The notes below the pieces were generated by a model. The model did no database searches, was not told the origin of the DNA, and worked only from the letters and a program-made list of their open reading frames with translations. A DNA stretch of 29,188 nt, taken from positions 1 to 29,188 of the forward strand of contig JBHHVZ010000031.1 in NCBI GenBank assembly GCA_046756245.1, read 5' to 3'. The DNA is from G021776435 sp046756245 (GTDB lineage: Bacteria > Pseudomonadota > Alphaproteobacteria > Caulobacterales > Parvularculaceae). Positions 15,519-22,786 of this stretch are shown here, one piece after another (the stretch's first letter is position 1; each line of letters begins with the position of its first letter). A program made the position numbers and the translations under genes.

Positions 15519-16040
15519 TTACGGCGCTGTCGCCAACGCCCGCCTTGTCTCATCGATCAGCCGGTTCTGGGGATCATTGAGCGGCCCTTCGACCTGGCCC
15601 ACAAGCGTCAACATGTCGATCAGCGCCTGTTTTTCTTCCTGCGTGCAGATTTCACAAACCGGGCGCAATATTTTCCTCAAGCTATTCGATGCATCGTTGA
15701 TTTCGCCGACGGCCATGCGCGCGAAGGCGTATAGTCCATCGACGGTCTCCTCGTCGGCCTCGAACGCCTGCTGCATCTGCGAAATCATCGCCGCTTTCTG
15801 GCGCTCCGTAGCCGCGCCGTCATAGGCGGCGACCTGAAAAAGCAGCACCGCAGCCGCTTCGCGCGGATCAGACAAATTTTCGATCAACCGTTTGTCGATT
15901 CGCCGCGACCAGGCGCCCCGGCGCACCATGCCGCGAACGTCCCTGACCGCCTCACGGCCGCTGCGCGCAGCGTTCGTAAAATAGACAAAAGCCCAAAAAG
16001 CTGCGGCGACTGCGCCCAATACAGCTATAACAATATGCAT
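15519..16040 (-). CDS. TerB-like membrane-anchored protein
   Basis: A 173-residue protein with an N-terminal membrane anchor (IVIAVLGAVAAAFWAFVYF), a basic linker (RRGAWSRRIDKR), and an all-helical TerB-like domain (about residues 60-170). The domain includes AAAVLLFQVAAYDGAATERQ and acidic residues at helix ends, as in the metal-binding TerB/DjlA fold. The substrate and role are unknown; a link to tellurite is not implied. The start at 16040 places the anchor at the N-terminus. The frame is open to 16142, which would overlap pdxH. It lies 64 bp downstream of pdxH on the same strand, so cotranscription is possible. Confidence 0.75.
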   Translation of the reverse strand: MHIVIAVLGAVAAAFWAFVYFTNAARSGREAVRDVRGMVRRGAWSRRIDKRLIENLSDPREAAAVLLFQVAAYDGAATERQKAAMISQMQQAFEADEETVDGLYAFARMAVGEINDASNSLRKILRPVCEICTQEEKQALIDMLTLVGQVEGPLNDPQNRLIDETRRALATAP

Positions 16041-16104
16041 GGTTCCGCGCTTTTTATTCTGACGCTGATTAATTCTGTTTAACAGAAATAGAAGGAAAAA
16101 GTAA

Positions 16105-16767
16105 CTAAGGATAAAGCCGGGCGGTTTTCCACGGCGCGTCAAAATTCTCGCGCATAAATTGCAGACGGTCGTGCAGGCGGAACGGCCGGTTGACCCAGAA
16201 CTCGATTTGCAACGGCGCCAGCCTGTAGCCTGACCAGTAAGGCGGGCGCGGCGCCTCGCCGAGGCCGAATTCGACGGCTTTCGCCGCGACTTCTTTGGCG
16301 AGGCTGAGCTTGCTTTTCATCGGGCGCGACTGCGCCGACGCCCAGGCGCCGATTTTGGCGCTGCGCGCACGCGTCGCGAAATAGGCGTCGGCTTCGGCGG
16401 CGCTCACCGGCTTGACGCTCCCCCGGAAGCGGACCTGCCGGCGGATGGTCTTCCAGTGAAAACAAAGGGCCGCTTTCGGATTGGCGGCGAGCTGCAAGCC
16501 TTTGGCGCTCTCAAGGTTGGTGTAAAAAACGAGACCGTCCGCATTGACGTCTTTCAGCAGCACCATGCGGACGTCGGGAAGTCCCGCCTCGTCGACGGTC
16601 GCAAGCGCCATCGCGTTGGGGTCATTCGGCTCGGTTTCGCCCGCCAGCGCCAGCCACTCAGCAAACAGCGCGAAGGGGTCGTCCTTCGTGAAGACCTCGC
16701 CCTGATCGTCGCCGGCGGCGTAGGCTTCCTCGCTGGGCGACGGCGGAATGAGCGGCGAATCGGCCAT
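16105..16767 (-). CDS. pdxH: Pyridoxamine/pyridoxine 5'-phosphate oxidase
   Basis: A 220-residue FMN enzyme that makes pyridoxal 5'-phosphate from PNP or PMP in the cytosol. Visible signatures are DVRMVLLKDVNADGLVFYTN, ESAKGLQLAANPKAALCFHW, RQVRFRGSV and the C-terminal EFWVNRPFRLHDRL. It closes with WKTARLYP, equivalent to the usual W-x-x-x-RL-x-P end. Length is normal for the family. Start 16767 has AGAGGA seven bases upstream. It is transcribed away from aroC with 95 bp between the start codons, a recurrent alphaproteobacterial arrangement. Confidence 0.96.
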   Translation of the reverse strand: MADSPLIPPSPSEEAYAAGDDQGEVFTKDDPFALFAEWLALAGETEPNDPNAMALATVDEAGLPDVRMVLLKDVNADGLVFYTNLESAKGLQLAANPKAALCFHWKTIRRQVRFRGSVKPVSAAEADAYFATRARSAKIGAWASAQSRPMKSKLSLAKEVAAKAVEFGLGEAPRPPYWSGYRLAPLQIEFWVNRPFRLHDRLQFMRENFDAPWKTARLYP

Positions 16768-16862
16768 TGGCGTCCTCTTTTCGCGGTTAACCCTCTCGGC
16801 AGGGCGCTTATTTATAGTATGAGGGAAGCGGGACATACACCACGCAGCCGACCGGAAACAGC
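16768..16862. promoter_or_regulatory. Divergent pdxH/aroC promoter region
   Basis: The 95-bp spacer must hold promoters for both genes. On the plus strand TATAGT (16813-16818), 45 bp before the aroC start, is a plausible -10 element; no good -35 is visible. A similar ATAGTATGAG string occurs at 20271-20280 beside the methyltransferase start. No operator or riboswitch is evident. Confidence 0.35.
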
Positions 16863-17960
16863 ATGTCGTTCAACACCTTCGGCCGTTTCTTCCGTTTCAC
16901 GACCTGGGGCGAAAGCCACGGGCCGGCGATCGGCGTCGTCGTCGACGGCTGCCCGCCGGGAATCGTCCTGCGCGTCGAAGATATTCAGGCAGCCCTTGAC
17001 GCCCGAAAGCCGAGAACCTCGCGCTTCGTCACCCAGCGCAAAGAGCCCGACACAGTGAAGATTCTCTCCGGCGTGTTCGAGGACGACCGCACCGGCGGGC
17101 CGGTGACGACGGGAACGCCAATCAGTTTGACGATCGAGAATGTCGACGCGCGCTCGAAAGACTATTCCGACATCCACGACAAATACCGGCCCGGTCACGC
17201 CGACTTCACCTATGACGCCAAATACGGGCTTCGCGACTATCGCGGCGGCGGACGGTCTTCGGCCCGCGAAACGGCGTGCCGCGTCGCCGCCGGGGCCGTG
17301 GCGTCGAAGGTGCTCGCCGCGCTTTATCCGCAAGCGGAGATTAAAGCCTGCCTGGTGCAGATGGGCCCGCACGAGATTGATCGCGCGCGGTTCGATTGGG
17401 CGGAAGTGGAGAACAACCCCTTCTGGTGTCCCGACGCGGCCGCGGCGAAAGCGTGGGAGGAAAAGCTCGACGCCGTGCGCAAAGCCGGCTCGTCGCTTGG
17501 CGCTGTGGTCGAGGTCGTCGCCTCCGGCTTTCCCGCCGGGCTCGGCGCGCCGGTTTACGGCAAGCTCGACGCCGATCTCGCCGCGGCGCTGATGTCGATC
17601 AACGCTGCAAAAGGCGTCGAGATCGGCGCCGGGATGGCGGCGGCGGCGCTCACCGGCGAGGAAAACGCCGACGAAATCCGCCTGAAGGACGGCCGCCCGC
17701 ACTTCCTCTCCAATAACGCCGGCGGCGTTCTCGGCGGCATATCGACCGGGCAGGACATCGTCGCGCGGTTTTCCGTAAAACCGACCTCGTCGATCCTGAC
17801 GCCGCGCCGGACAATCACGCGCGACGGCGAAGAAACCGAGATCGTCACGAAGGGCCGACACGATCCTTGCGTCGGCGTGCGCGCGGTTCCGATCGCCGTC
17901 GCCATGGTCGCCTGCGTGCTCACTGACCACGCGCTCATGCAGCGCGGGCAGTGCGGCTGA
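16863..17960 (+). CDS. aroC: Chorismate synthase
   Basis: A 365-residue enzyme for the last shikimate-pathway step, converting EPSP to chorismate with reduced FMN. Family signatures are all present: FTTWGESHGPAIGVVVDGCP, RPGHADFTYDAKYGLRDYRG, GGGRSSARETACRVAAGA, SNNAGGVLGGISTGQDI and GRHDPCVGVRAVPIAVAM. Length and start are normal. No other shikimate genes are nearby. Confidence 0.98.
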   Translation: MSFNTFGRFFRFTTWGESHGPAIGVVVDGCPPGIVLRVEDIQAALDARKPRTSRFVTQRKEPDTVKILSGVFEDDRTGGPVTTGTPISLTIENVDARSKDYSDIHDKYRPGHADFTYDAKYGLRDYRGGGRSSARETACRVAAGAVASKVLAALYPQAEIKACLVQMGPHEIDRARFDWAEVENNPFWCPDAAAAKAWEEKLDAVRKAGSSLGAVVEVVASGFPAGLGAPVYGKLDADLAAALMSINAAKGVEIGAGMAAAALTGEENADEIRLKDGRPHFLSNNAGGVLGGISTGQDIVARFSVKPTSSILTPRRTITRDGEETEIVTKGRHDPCVGVRAVPIAVAMVACVLTDHALMQRGQCG

Positions 17961-18011
17961 GCCAATTCGCAAAACTCAAATGCGCGCCCGAAGCGCGCTC
18001 CAAGCTCGGAC

Positions 18012-18097
18012 TGTCATCCCCGGGCTTGTCCGGGGATCTCAGGCCGCACACTCGACGCCAGCGCCCATGGATTGCCGGAACAAGTCCGGCAATGACA
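18012..18097. repeat. Paired-hairpin intergenic repeat after aroC
   Basis: The element is bounded by TGTCAT (18012) and ATGACA (to 18097). It has one hairpin ATCCCCGG/CCGGGGAT (18016-18037) and a second TTGCCGGA/TCCGGCAA (18072-18092). This GTCATCCCCGGGCTTGTCCG type of repeat is widespread between alphaproteobacterial genes. It could terminate or stabilise the aroC transcript. Confidence 0.8.
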
Positions 18098-18172
18098 AGA
18101 TGTGATTGAGACAAGGCTTACGGTCACACGTCAATGTTTCATCTTTCGTGAATGCGCTCTAGGCTGCGCCCC

Positions 18173-19159
18173 ATGAAAAAGCTGCTCATAACTTTACTCA
18201 GCCTTGTCGTCGCGCTTGGCGCCGCCTTCTTTTTTCTAAGCACGCCCGATACGGACCCGGCTGAAATGCTCGCCAAATATGGCGGACCGCAATCGAAATT
18301 CGCCGCCGGACCGTCGGGCATGAAAATTCATTTTCGCGATCAGGGAAACCCGGACGGACGGCCGATTATTCTTATTCACGGAATGTCGGCGTCGTTGCAC
18401 ACTTGGGAGCCGCTCATTGACCGGCTTGGCGGCGCGTTCCGCGTCATCACCTACGACCAGCCGGCGCACGGGCTCACCGGCGCGGCGCCGGACAATGATT
18501 ATTCCGCACGCGGCATGATGCGCGTGCTCGACGCCGTCGCCGAGGCGGCCGGCGTCGAACATTTCATCCTTGGCGGTAATTCCATGGGCGGATGGGTGGC
18601 GTGGCGCTATGCGCTCGCGCGTCCGGAGCGCGTCGATGCGCTCATACTGCTCGACGCCGGCGGCGCGCCCTTGCGCGAAGGCGAGAAGCCGCCGCCGCTC
18701 AATCTCGGATTCCGGCTGTCGCAGTCCGCGCCGGGCCGCTTATTGCTGCGCCATTTCATGCCGCGCAGCCTGATTGAAAAGTCGATCCGCGAAACCGTGG
18801 CTGACGAGTCAATCGTCGATGACGCCATGATCGACCGCTATTGGGAGCTTCTTCGCCTGCCGGCCAACCGCCGCGCCGCGCCCTATCTCTTCACGGCCGA
18901 CCGCGAGCCGGCGATGGCGGCGCGTTTGTCGGAAATCGCCGCGCCGACGCTTATTGTCTGGGGCCGCGAAGACTTGCTCATCTATGCGAGCGCGGCCGAG
19001 ACATTTCATGAACGGATTCCGAATTCAAACGTTCGCGTTTATGACGGCGTCGGCCATCTGCCCATGGTCGAAGCGCCGGACAAGACGGCCGACGACATCC
19101 GCCGCTTTCTTGAAAGCCTCGCGCCGGAAATCGGAGACGGCGCCGCATCCGCGCCATAA
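18173..19159 (+). CDS. Alpha/beta-hydrolase with N-terminal membrane anchor
   Basis: A 328-residue protein. An N-terminal hydrophobic segment (LLITLLSLVVALGAAFFFL) is followed by an alpha/beta-hydrolase domain. The oxyanion region is IILIHGMSASLHTWEPL, the nucleophile elbow LGGNSMGGWVAW (Ser), the acid VWGREDLLI (Asp), and the base GVGHLPMVEAP (His). It probably acts on esters or related bonds at the periplasmic side of the membrane; substrate unknown. The start at 18173 gives a normal signal anchor. An ATG seven codons upstream (18152) falls in a repeat-like GAATGCGCTCTAG string, and neither has a ribosome site. It is convergent with the methyltransferase gene. Confidence 0.88.
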   Translation: MKKLLITLLSLVVALGAAFFFLSTPDTDPAEMLAKYGGPQSKFAAGPSGMKIHFRDQGNPDGRPIILIHGMSASLHTWEPLIDRLGGAFRVITYDQPAHGLTGAAPDNDYSARGMMRVLDAVAEAAGVEHFILGGNSMGGWVAWRYALARPERVDALILLDAGGAPLREGEKPPPLNLGFRLSQSAPGRLLLRHFMPRSLIEKSIRETVADESIVDDAMIDRYWELLRLPANRRAAPYLFTADREPAMAARLSEIAAPTLIVWGREDLLIYASAAETFHERIPNSNVRVYDGVGHLPMVEAPDKTADDIRRFLESLAPEIGDGAASAP

Positions 19160-19173
19160 TCGGTCGCCTGGAA

Positions 19174-20271
19174 TCAGTTTTTTGAAAAAACCGTAATTTT
19201 GGTGAGAAACGCAAGCGCATCGGCCTGACGGACAAGCCCGGCCTCGCCGAACAGGTCGGCGAGATTGGTTCGACAATAGCCGTCGTAATAGGGTTCGTGG
19301 AAGCCGCGCGGGAAATTTTCCAGAAGAATGTCAAAGCCCGGTTCGTCCCCGTACTGAATGGTGTCGACGAGGATGAACGTCCCGCCCGGCTTCAACAATC
19401 GCGCAATCTCCTTTGCGACATTCTCTCGCGCGCGGGGCGGCAATTCATGAAACAGATAAACCGCAGTGACAATGTCGTAACCGGCGGCGTTGAGGCCGGT
19501 ATCTTCGGCGTTCGCTTCGACAAAGGTCGCGCCGCCGAACCGGGCGAGGGTCGTTTGCGCCTTGCCCAGAAAAGCAGGCGACAGGTCGAGCGCAGTCAGG
19601 TCGAGCGCCGGCCAGTTGTCCTTGACGAAAGTCAGGAACCGGCCCGCGCCGGAGCCGAGATCAAGCAGACGCGCGGTCGCCGCATCGCGTCCTTCGAGCG
19701 CCGCGCGGATCGCCGGCAGGGCCTGCCGGCGCATCGCGTCGGCCGCGCCGGTAAAGAGCGTTTCGACCTGCATGTCATAACGCTCCGCAGCGCTGTGCGA
19801 GAACCAGCCGTCGGTCTGATAGTGGAAGTTCTGGAGATAATAGCGCGGATAGCGATCCTGAAGGTCGTCGCGCAACACTTCTGAATGGCCCTTGGCGTGT
19901 TTGCGGCGCGCGACTTTTTCGACGTCGCGCAGATAGTCGCGACTCATCCGCCACAGCCGGCCAAGCGAAGGCGGGCGCAGCATGTCGTGCGGAAGCTTGT
20001 AGACGCCCTCTTCAATGTTGCGCCAGTCGGTCTTGAACAGTTCGCGAAACGATTTTTTCAGGCGCGCGCGGTCGAGCGAGTCGAACTCTCCCGCGTAAGG
20101 CGGCTCGCCCGGTTCGGTGAGCGGGCCCATCCGACGCCGGCCCGCCGCATAATGGCCGGTATACCAGAGGACGCGCAGGCCTTGCGCCGCGTTATAGGCG
20201 GCGCGCCTTGCGCCGGTCGTCAATGTGGCGGCGAAAGGAACCATTGGAATCGCTCTCTGAACGGCGTTCAT
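19174..20271 (-). CDS. Class I SAM-dependent methyltransferase
   Basis: A 365-residue protein. About 190 N-terminal residues, rich in basic and aromatic residues, are not recognised. The methyltransferase domain follows, with motif I ARLLDLGSGAGRFLTFV, motif II LTALDLSPAFLGKAQ, EANAEDTGL, and post-motifs ELPPRARENVAKEIARLLKP and GGTFILVDTI. Similar proteins with this N-terminal extension occur in alphaproteobacteria as uncharacterised methyltransferases. The substrate is unknown. A start ten codons in (20244) is also possible. It lies downstream of tlyA on the same strand with about 70 bp between. Confidence 0.85.
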   Translation of the reverse strand: MNAVQRAIPMVPFAATLTTGARRAAYNAAQGLRVLWYTGHYAAGRRRMGPLTEPGEPPYAGEFDSLDRARLKKSFRELFKTDWRNIEEGVYKLPHDMLRPPSLGRLWRMSRDYLRDVEKVARRKHAKGHSEVLRDDLQDRYPRYYLQNFHYQTDGWFSHSAAERYDMQVETLFTGAADAMRRQALPAIRAALEGRDAATARLLDLGSGAGRFLTFVKDNWPALDLTALDLSPAFLGKAQTTLARFGGATFVEANAEDTGLNAAGYDIVTAVYLFHELPPRARENVAKEIARLLKPGGTFILVDTIQYGDEPGFDILLENFPRGFHEPYYDGYCRTNLADLFGEAGLVRQADALAFLTKITVFSKN

Positions 20272-20340
20272 AGTATGAGAAATTGCAAACGGCCGTCCAG
20301 CGGGTGAATCCGGGAGGTTCTGTCCGGCGCCGGGGGCGGC

Positions 20341-21075
20341 CTAACCCTGCTTAATCGCGCCGATCAGGAATTCGCGGGCGCCGTCGCCGCCTTCGATTGG
20401 GCTTTCCGTCCAGCCGGTCGTCTTCCAGCCCGGCTGATCGTCGATCCACGCGCCGATATCCTCCGCCACGCCGTAACTGTTGGCGTACCCGGGCTTGACG
20501 ATTCCGCCTTTGCCGATCCGCGAGCGCCCGACCTCGAATTGCGGTTTGATAAGGGCGGCGAGACGCGCGCCGGTCGCAGCGAGTATGAGCGCCGGCGGCA
20601 ACGCTTTTTTGAGCGAAATAAAGCTGACGTCGCAGACGATGATCTCGACCGGGTCGGGAACGAGCGCGGGAGAAAGGTCCTTCGCATGGGTTCGCTCGAG
20701 CGGGATCACGCGCGGATCGTTTCGCAACTTTTCATGAAGTTGACCTGTCCCCACATCGACAGCGTAGATTTTCGCCGCGCCGCGCTTAAGGAGAACATCC
20801 GTAAACCCGCCGGTCGAGGCGCCGAGATCGAGACAGATTTTCCCGGCGGGATCGATTTCCATCGTTCGCAGCGCCGCTTCGAGCTTCACCCCGCCGCGCG
20901 ACACAAAGGGATGAACGTCGCCTTCGACGGAAATTTCCGCGCCCTCGCCGACCGCCTGCGAGGGCTTTGGCGCGACGGCGCCGTCGACGCGCACGAGCCC
21001 GGCTTTAATCGCGCCCTGCGCCCGCGCGCGGCTCTCGAAGAAGCCGTTTTCGACAAGATAAAGATCGAGGCGCAT
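20341..21075 (-). CDS. tlyA: TlyA-family rRNA (cytidine-2'-O)-methyltransferase
   Basis: A 244-residue protein with an N-terminal S4 RNA-binding domain (MRLDLYLVENGFFESRARAQ to about residue 60). An FtsJ-like methyltransferase domain follows, with CLDLGASTGGFTDVLLKRGA (SAM motif I), IYAVDVGTGQLHEKLRNDPR and IVCDVSFISLKKALPPAL. KPQFEVGRSRIGKGGIV carries the family KPQFE signature. TlyA enzymes methylate rRNA ribose; in alphaproteobacteria the gene is frequently near dxs, as here (1.7 kb away, same strand). Length is typical. Confidence 0.93.
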   Translation of the reverse strand: MRLDLYLVENGFFESRARAQGAIKAGLVRVDGAVAPKPSQAVGEGAEISVEGDVHPFVSRGGVKLEAALRTMEIDPAGKICLDLGASTGGFTDVLLKRGAAKIYAVDVGTGQLHEKLRNDPRVIPLERTHAKDLSPALVPDPVEIIVCDVSFISLKKALPPALILAATGARLAALIKPQFEVGRSRIGKGGIVKPGYANSYGVAEDIGAWIDDQPGWKTTGWTESPIEGGDGAREFLIGAIKQG

Positions 21076-21145
21076 GTTGTCCGGAGTGAATATTAGGGCT
21101 TAAGTCGTACAAGTCACGCCTCAATCAACACAAGGAGGCCGCATC

Positions 21146-22162
21146 ATGCGCGTCATCACCGGAATGTTGATCGCGTTCCTCGCCGTATCGCCCGCCTTTG
21201 CGGATTTCAAGAACGCCGCCGCGTATAACGATCACACAGGCGGTGTTTCCTTCGTCGTAATCAAGGACGGCGCGCTCGTCTTCGAAGATTACCCGAACGG
21301 CGGAGCCCCGGACAAAGCTTGGCCAATAGCAAGCGGCACGAAGAGTTTTTCAGGCGTCATCGCCGCCGCCGCCGTTCGGGATGGATTACTGACGCTCGAC
21401 GAACCCGCCGCCGACAGCCTCAAGGAGTGGCGCGACGACGCGCGAAAATCGCAGATCACGATCCGCCAGCTTCTTTCCCTGACAAGCGGTCTTCAGTCGG
21501 CGGAGACCGCACAAATCCCGACCTATGCGGAAGCGGTCGCAACGCCGGCGTCGGCGACGCCGGGATCGGTCTTCGCTTATGCCGGGGTTAACCTGCAGGT
21601 TTTCGGCGAAATCATGCGCCGCAAGCTGAAAACATTCGAGAACGGACGGTATAAGGATGCAGTGGAATACCTTCAGGCGCGCATTCTTGATCCTGTAGGA
21701 ATTTCGGTGGAACGGTGGCGCCGCATGGCGGACGGGCATCCGACTCTGCCTTCCGGCGCCGTAATGACGGCCCGCGACTGGGCGCGGTTTGGGTTGTTCG
21801 TATTGCAAGGCGGGCGCTGGGAAGGCGCGCAGCTCGTCGACGCGGAGGCGCTCGCCGAAAACTTTCAGGGTTCGGACGCGAACGCCGCCTACGGACTTAC
21901 CTGGTGGCTCAACGACAAGCCGTCCGCCGAAACCGTCAGCAAATCGCCGACCATGCAGCGCGCGACTGACATGTATACGAATCCCGATGCGAATAAGCTT
22001 CCGCACGACCTGATCGTGGCCGGCGGCGCCGGCGGTCAGCGGCTTTACGTCATTCCATCAAGAAATCTCGTCATCGTGCGGCAGTATCCGGGTATGGTCG
22101 AAAGCGATCAGGACAGCCCATTTTCCGATGTGGCGTTCCTGCTATCGGCGCTTGCAGATTGA
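21146..22162 (+). CDS. Secreted serine hydrolase, class-C beta-lactamase-like
   Basis: A 338-residue protein with a signal peptide (MRVITGMLIAFLAVSPAFA, cleavage after residue 19). The S-x-x-K catalytic pair is in ASGTKSFSG (Ser63, Lys66). The following LTLDEPAADSLKEWRDD and ITIRQLLSLTSGLQSAE are typical of the beta-lactamase/esterase superfamily. The usual Y-x-N motif appears as YAGVN, so its third residue is Gly. The C-terminal GGAGGQRLYVIPSRNLVIVR replaces the KTG/HxG strand. It is probably an esterase or peptide/amide hydrolase, not an antibiotic-resistance enzyme. AAGGAGG lies seven bases before the start. Confidence 0.88.
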   Translation: MRVITGMLIAFLAVSPAFADFKNAAAYNDHTGGVSFVVIKDGALVFEDYPNGGAPDKAWPIASGTKSFSGVIAAAAVRDGLLTLDEPAADSLKEWRDDARKSQITIRQLLSLTSGLQSAETAQIPTYAEAVATPASATPGSVFAYAGVNLQVFGEIMRRKLKTFENGRYKDAVEYLQARILDPVGISVERWRRMADGHPTLPSGAVMTARDWARFGLFVLQGGRWEGAQLVDAEALAENFQGSDANAAYGLTWWLNDKPSAETVSKSPTMQRATDMYTNPDANKLPHDLIVAGGAGGQRLYVIPSRNLVIVRQYPGMVESDQDSPFSDVAFLLSALAD

Positions 22163-22187
22163 AAGTCTGTGCAAACGGCTTCGCGCG

Positions 22188-22283
22188 CTAGAGCGCATTC
22201 CGAAAAGTGGGAACCGGTTTTCGGATAAAATGCGCGACAAAACAAAAACCTAGAGCATGTGCTCCGACTCGCATTTCGGAGAA
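22188..22283. repeat. Dispersed palindromic intergenic repeat, copy 2
   Basis: This is the inverted counterpart of positions 1-96, 93 of 96 bases alike. CCGAAAA/TTTTCGG (22200-22224) forms one hairpin. The extended end (22250-22293) forms a second with arms CTAGAGCATG/CATGCTCTAG and CTCCGA/TCGGAG. It lies between the 3' ends of the serine hydrolase and the methyltransferase-like gene, and would serve as a bidirectional transcript end; that role is inference. Confidence 0.88.
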
Positions 22284-22297
22284 CATGCTCTAGAACG

Positions 22298-22768
22298 TCA
22301 AATCCAGCGCCTGACGCGGGCCGCATAAGCGCGTCAGTCGTCGCCGAACTGGCGCTCCATCTTTTCTTCTTCGAACGGAATGGAGATGAAATTCACCCAA
22401 AGGAAAAAAACAACCGCCGCCGCAAAGAAGGGAATTGCGCCGACGAGGAAGGCGACGCCGATCAGCAGCGTCAATATCCCAAGATACATCGGGTTGCGCG
22501 AAAACCGGAACGGTCCCGTCGTGACGAGTACTGAATTGACGGTCGAGGCGGGATGAATTTCGGCGCCCTTGCGTGCGAATGTCAGCCGGCCCGACGCGGC
22601 GATCGCGAACCCTGTAATGAGCAACGCCACGCCCACTGCGCTCAACCGCCACGGTTGTCCGAGATCGAGCGCCGCAGTCGCGCCCCAGGCTGCAAGCACG
22701 AATAAAAACGCCCATATCGGCGGGGGAATAACGACCAGCAGAGAGGTTTTTTTCGCTTCGCCCGCCAC
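22298..22768 (-). pseudogene. Isoprenylcysteine carboxyl methyltransferase-like protein, interrupted by in-frame TGA
   Basis: The protein has several membrane helices and the ICMT/PEMT signature VTTGPFRFSRNPMYLGIL, followed by EEEKMERQFGDD. Translation stops at TGA 22334-22336 after 144 residues. Reading on in the same frame gives RAYAARVRRWI and a second TGA (22298-22300). That continuation is the normal C-terminal end of this family (FG-x-x-Y/W-x-x-Y-x-x-x-V-x-R-W). The stop replaces a conserved aromatic residue; a TGG-to-TGA change would explain it. It may be a nonsense mutation, a sequencing error or stop readthrough. The start is GTG, 18 bp after dxs, so it should be cotranscribed with dxs. 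If truncation is tolerated, the functional CDS is 22334-22768. Confidence 0.8.
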
Positions 22769-22786
22769 CGCGTTCGCGCGCCGCCC

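Noticed and set aside
15519..16040. A tellurite-resistance role for the TerB-like protein.
   Set aside because: Only a TerB-like fold is suggested; no other ter genes are near, and the fold is used widely for other roles.
16812..17972. A 386-codon minus-strand frame over aroC.
   Set aside because: Chorismate synthase on the plus strand is certain; the reverse frame is a shadow.
18150..18163. A GAATGCGCTCTAG string resembling the end of the 96-bp repeat.
   Set aside because: Only about 14 bases match and there is no remaining stem; too short to call a copy.
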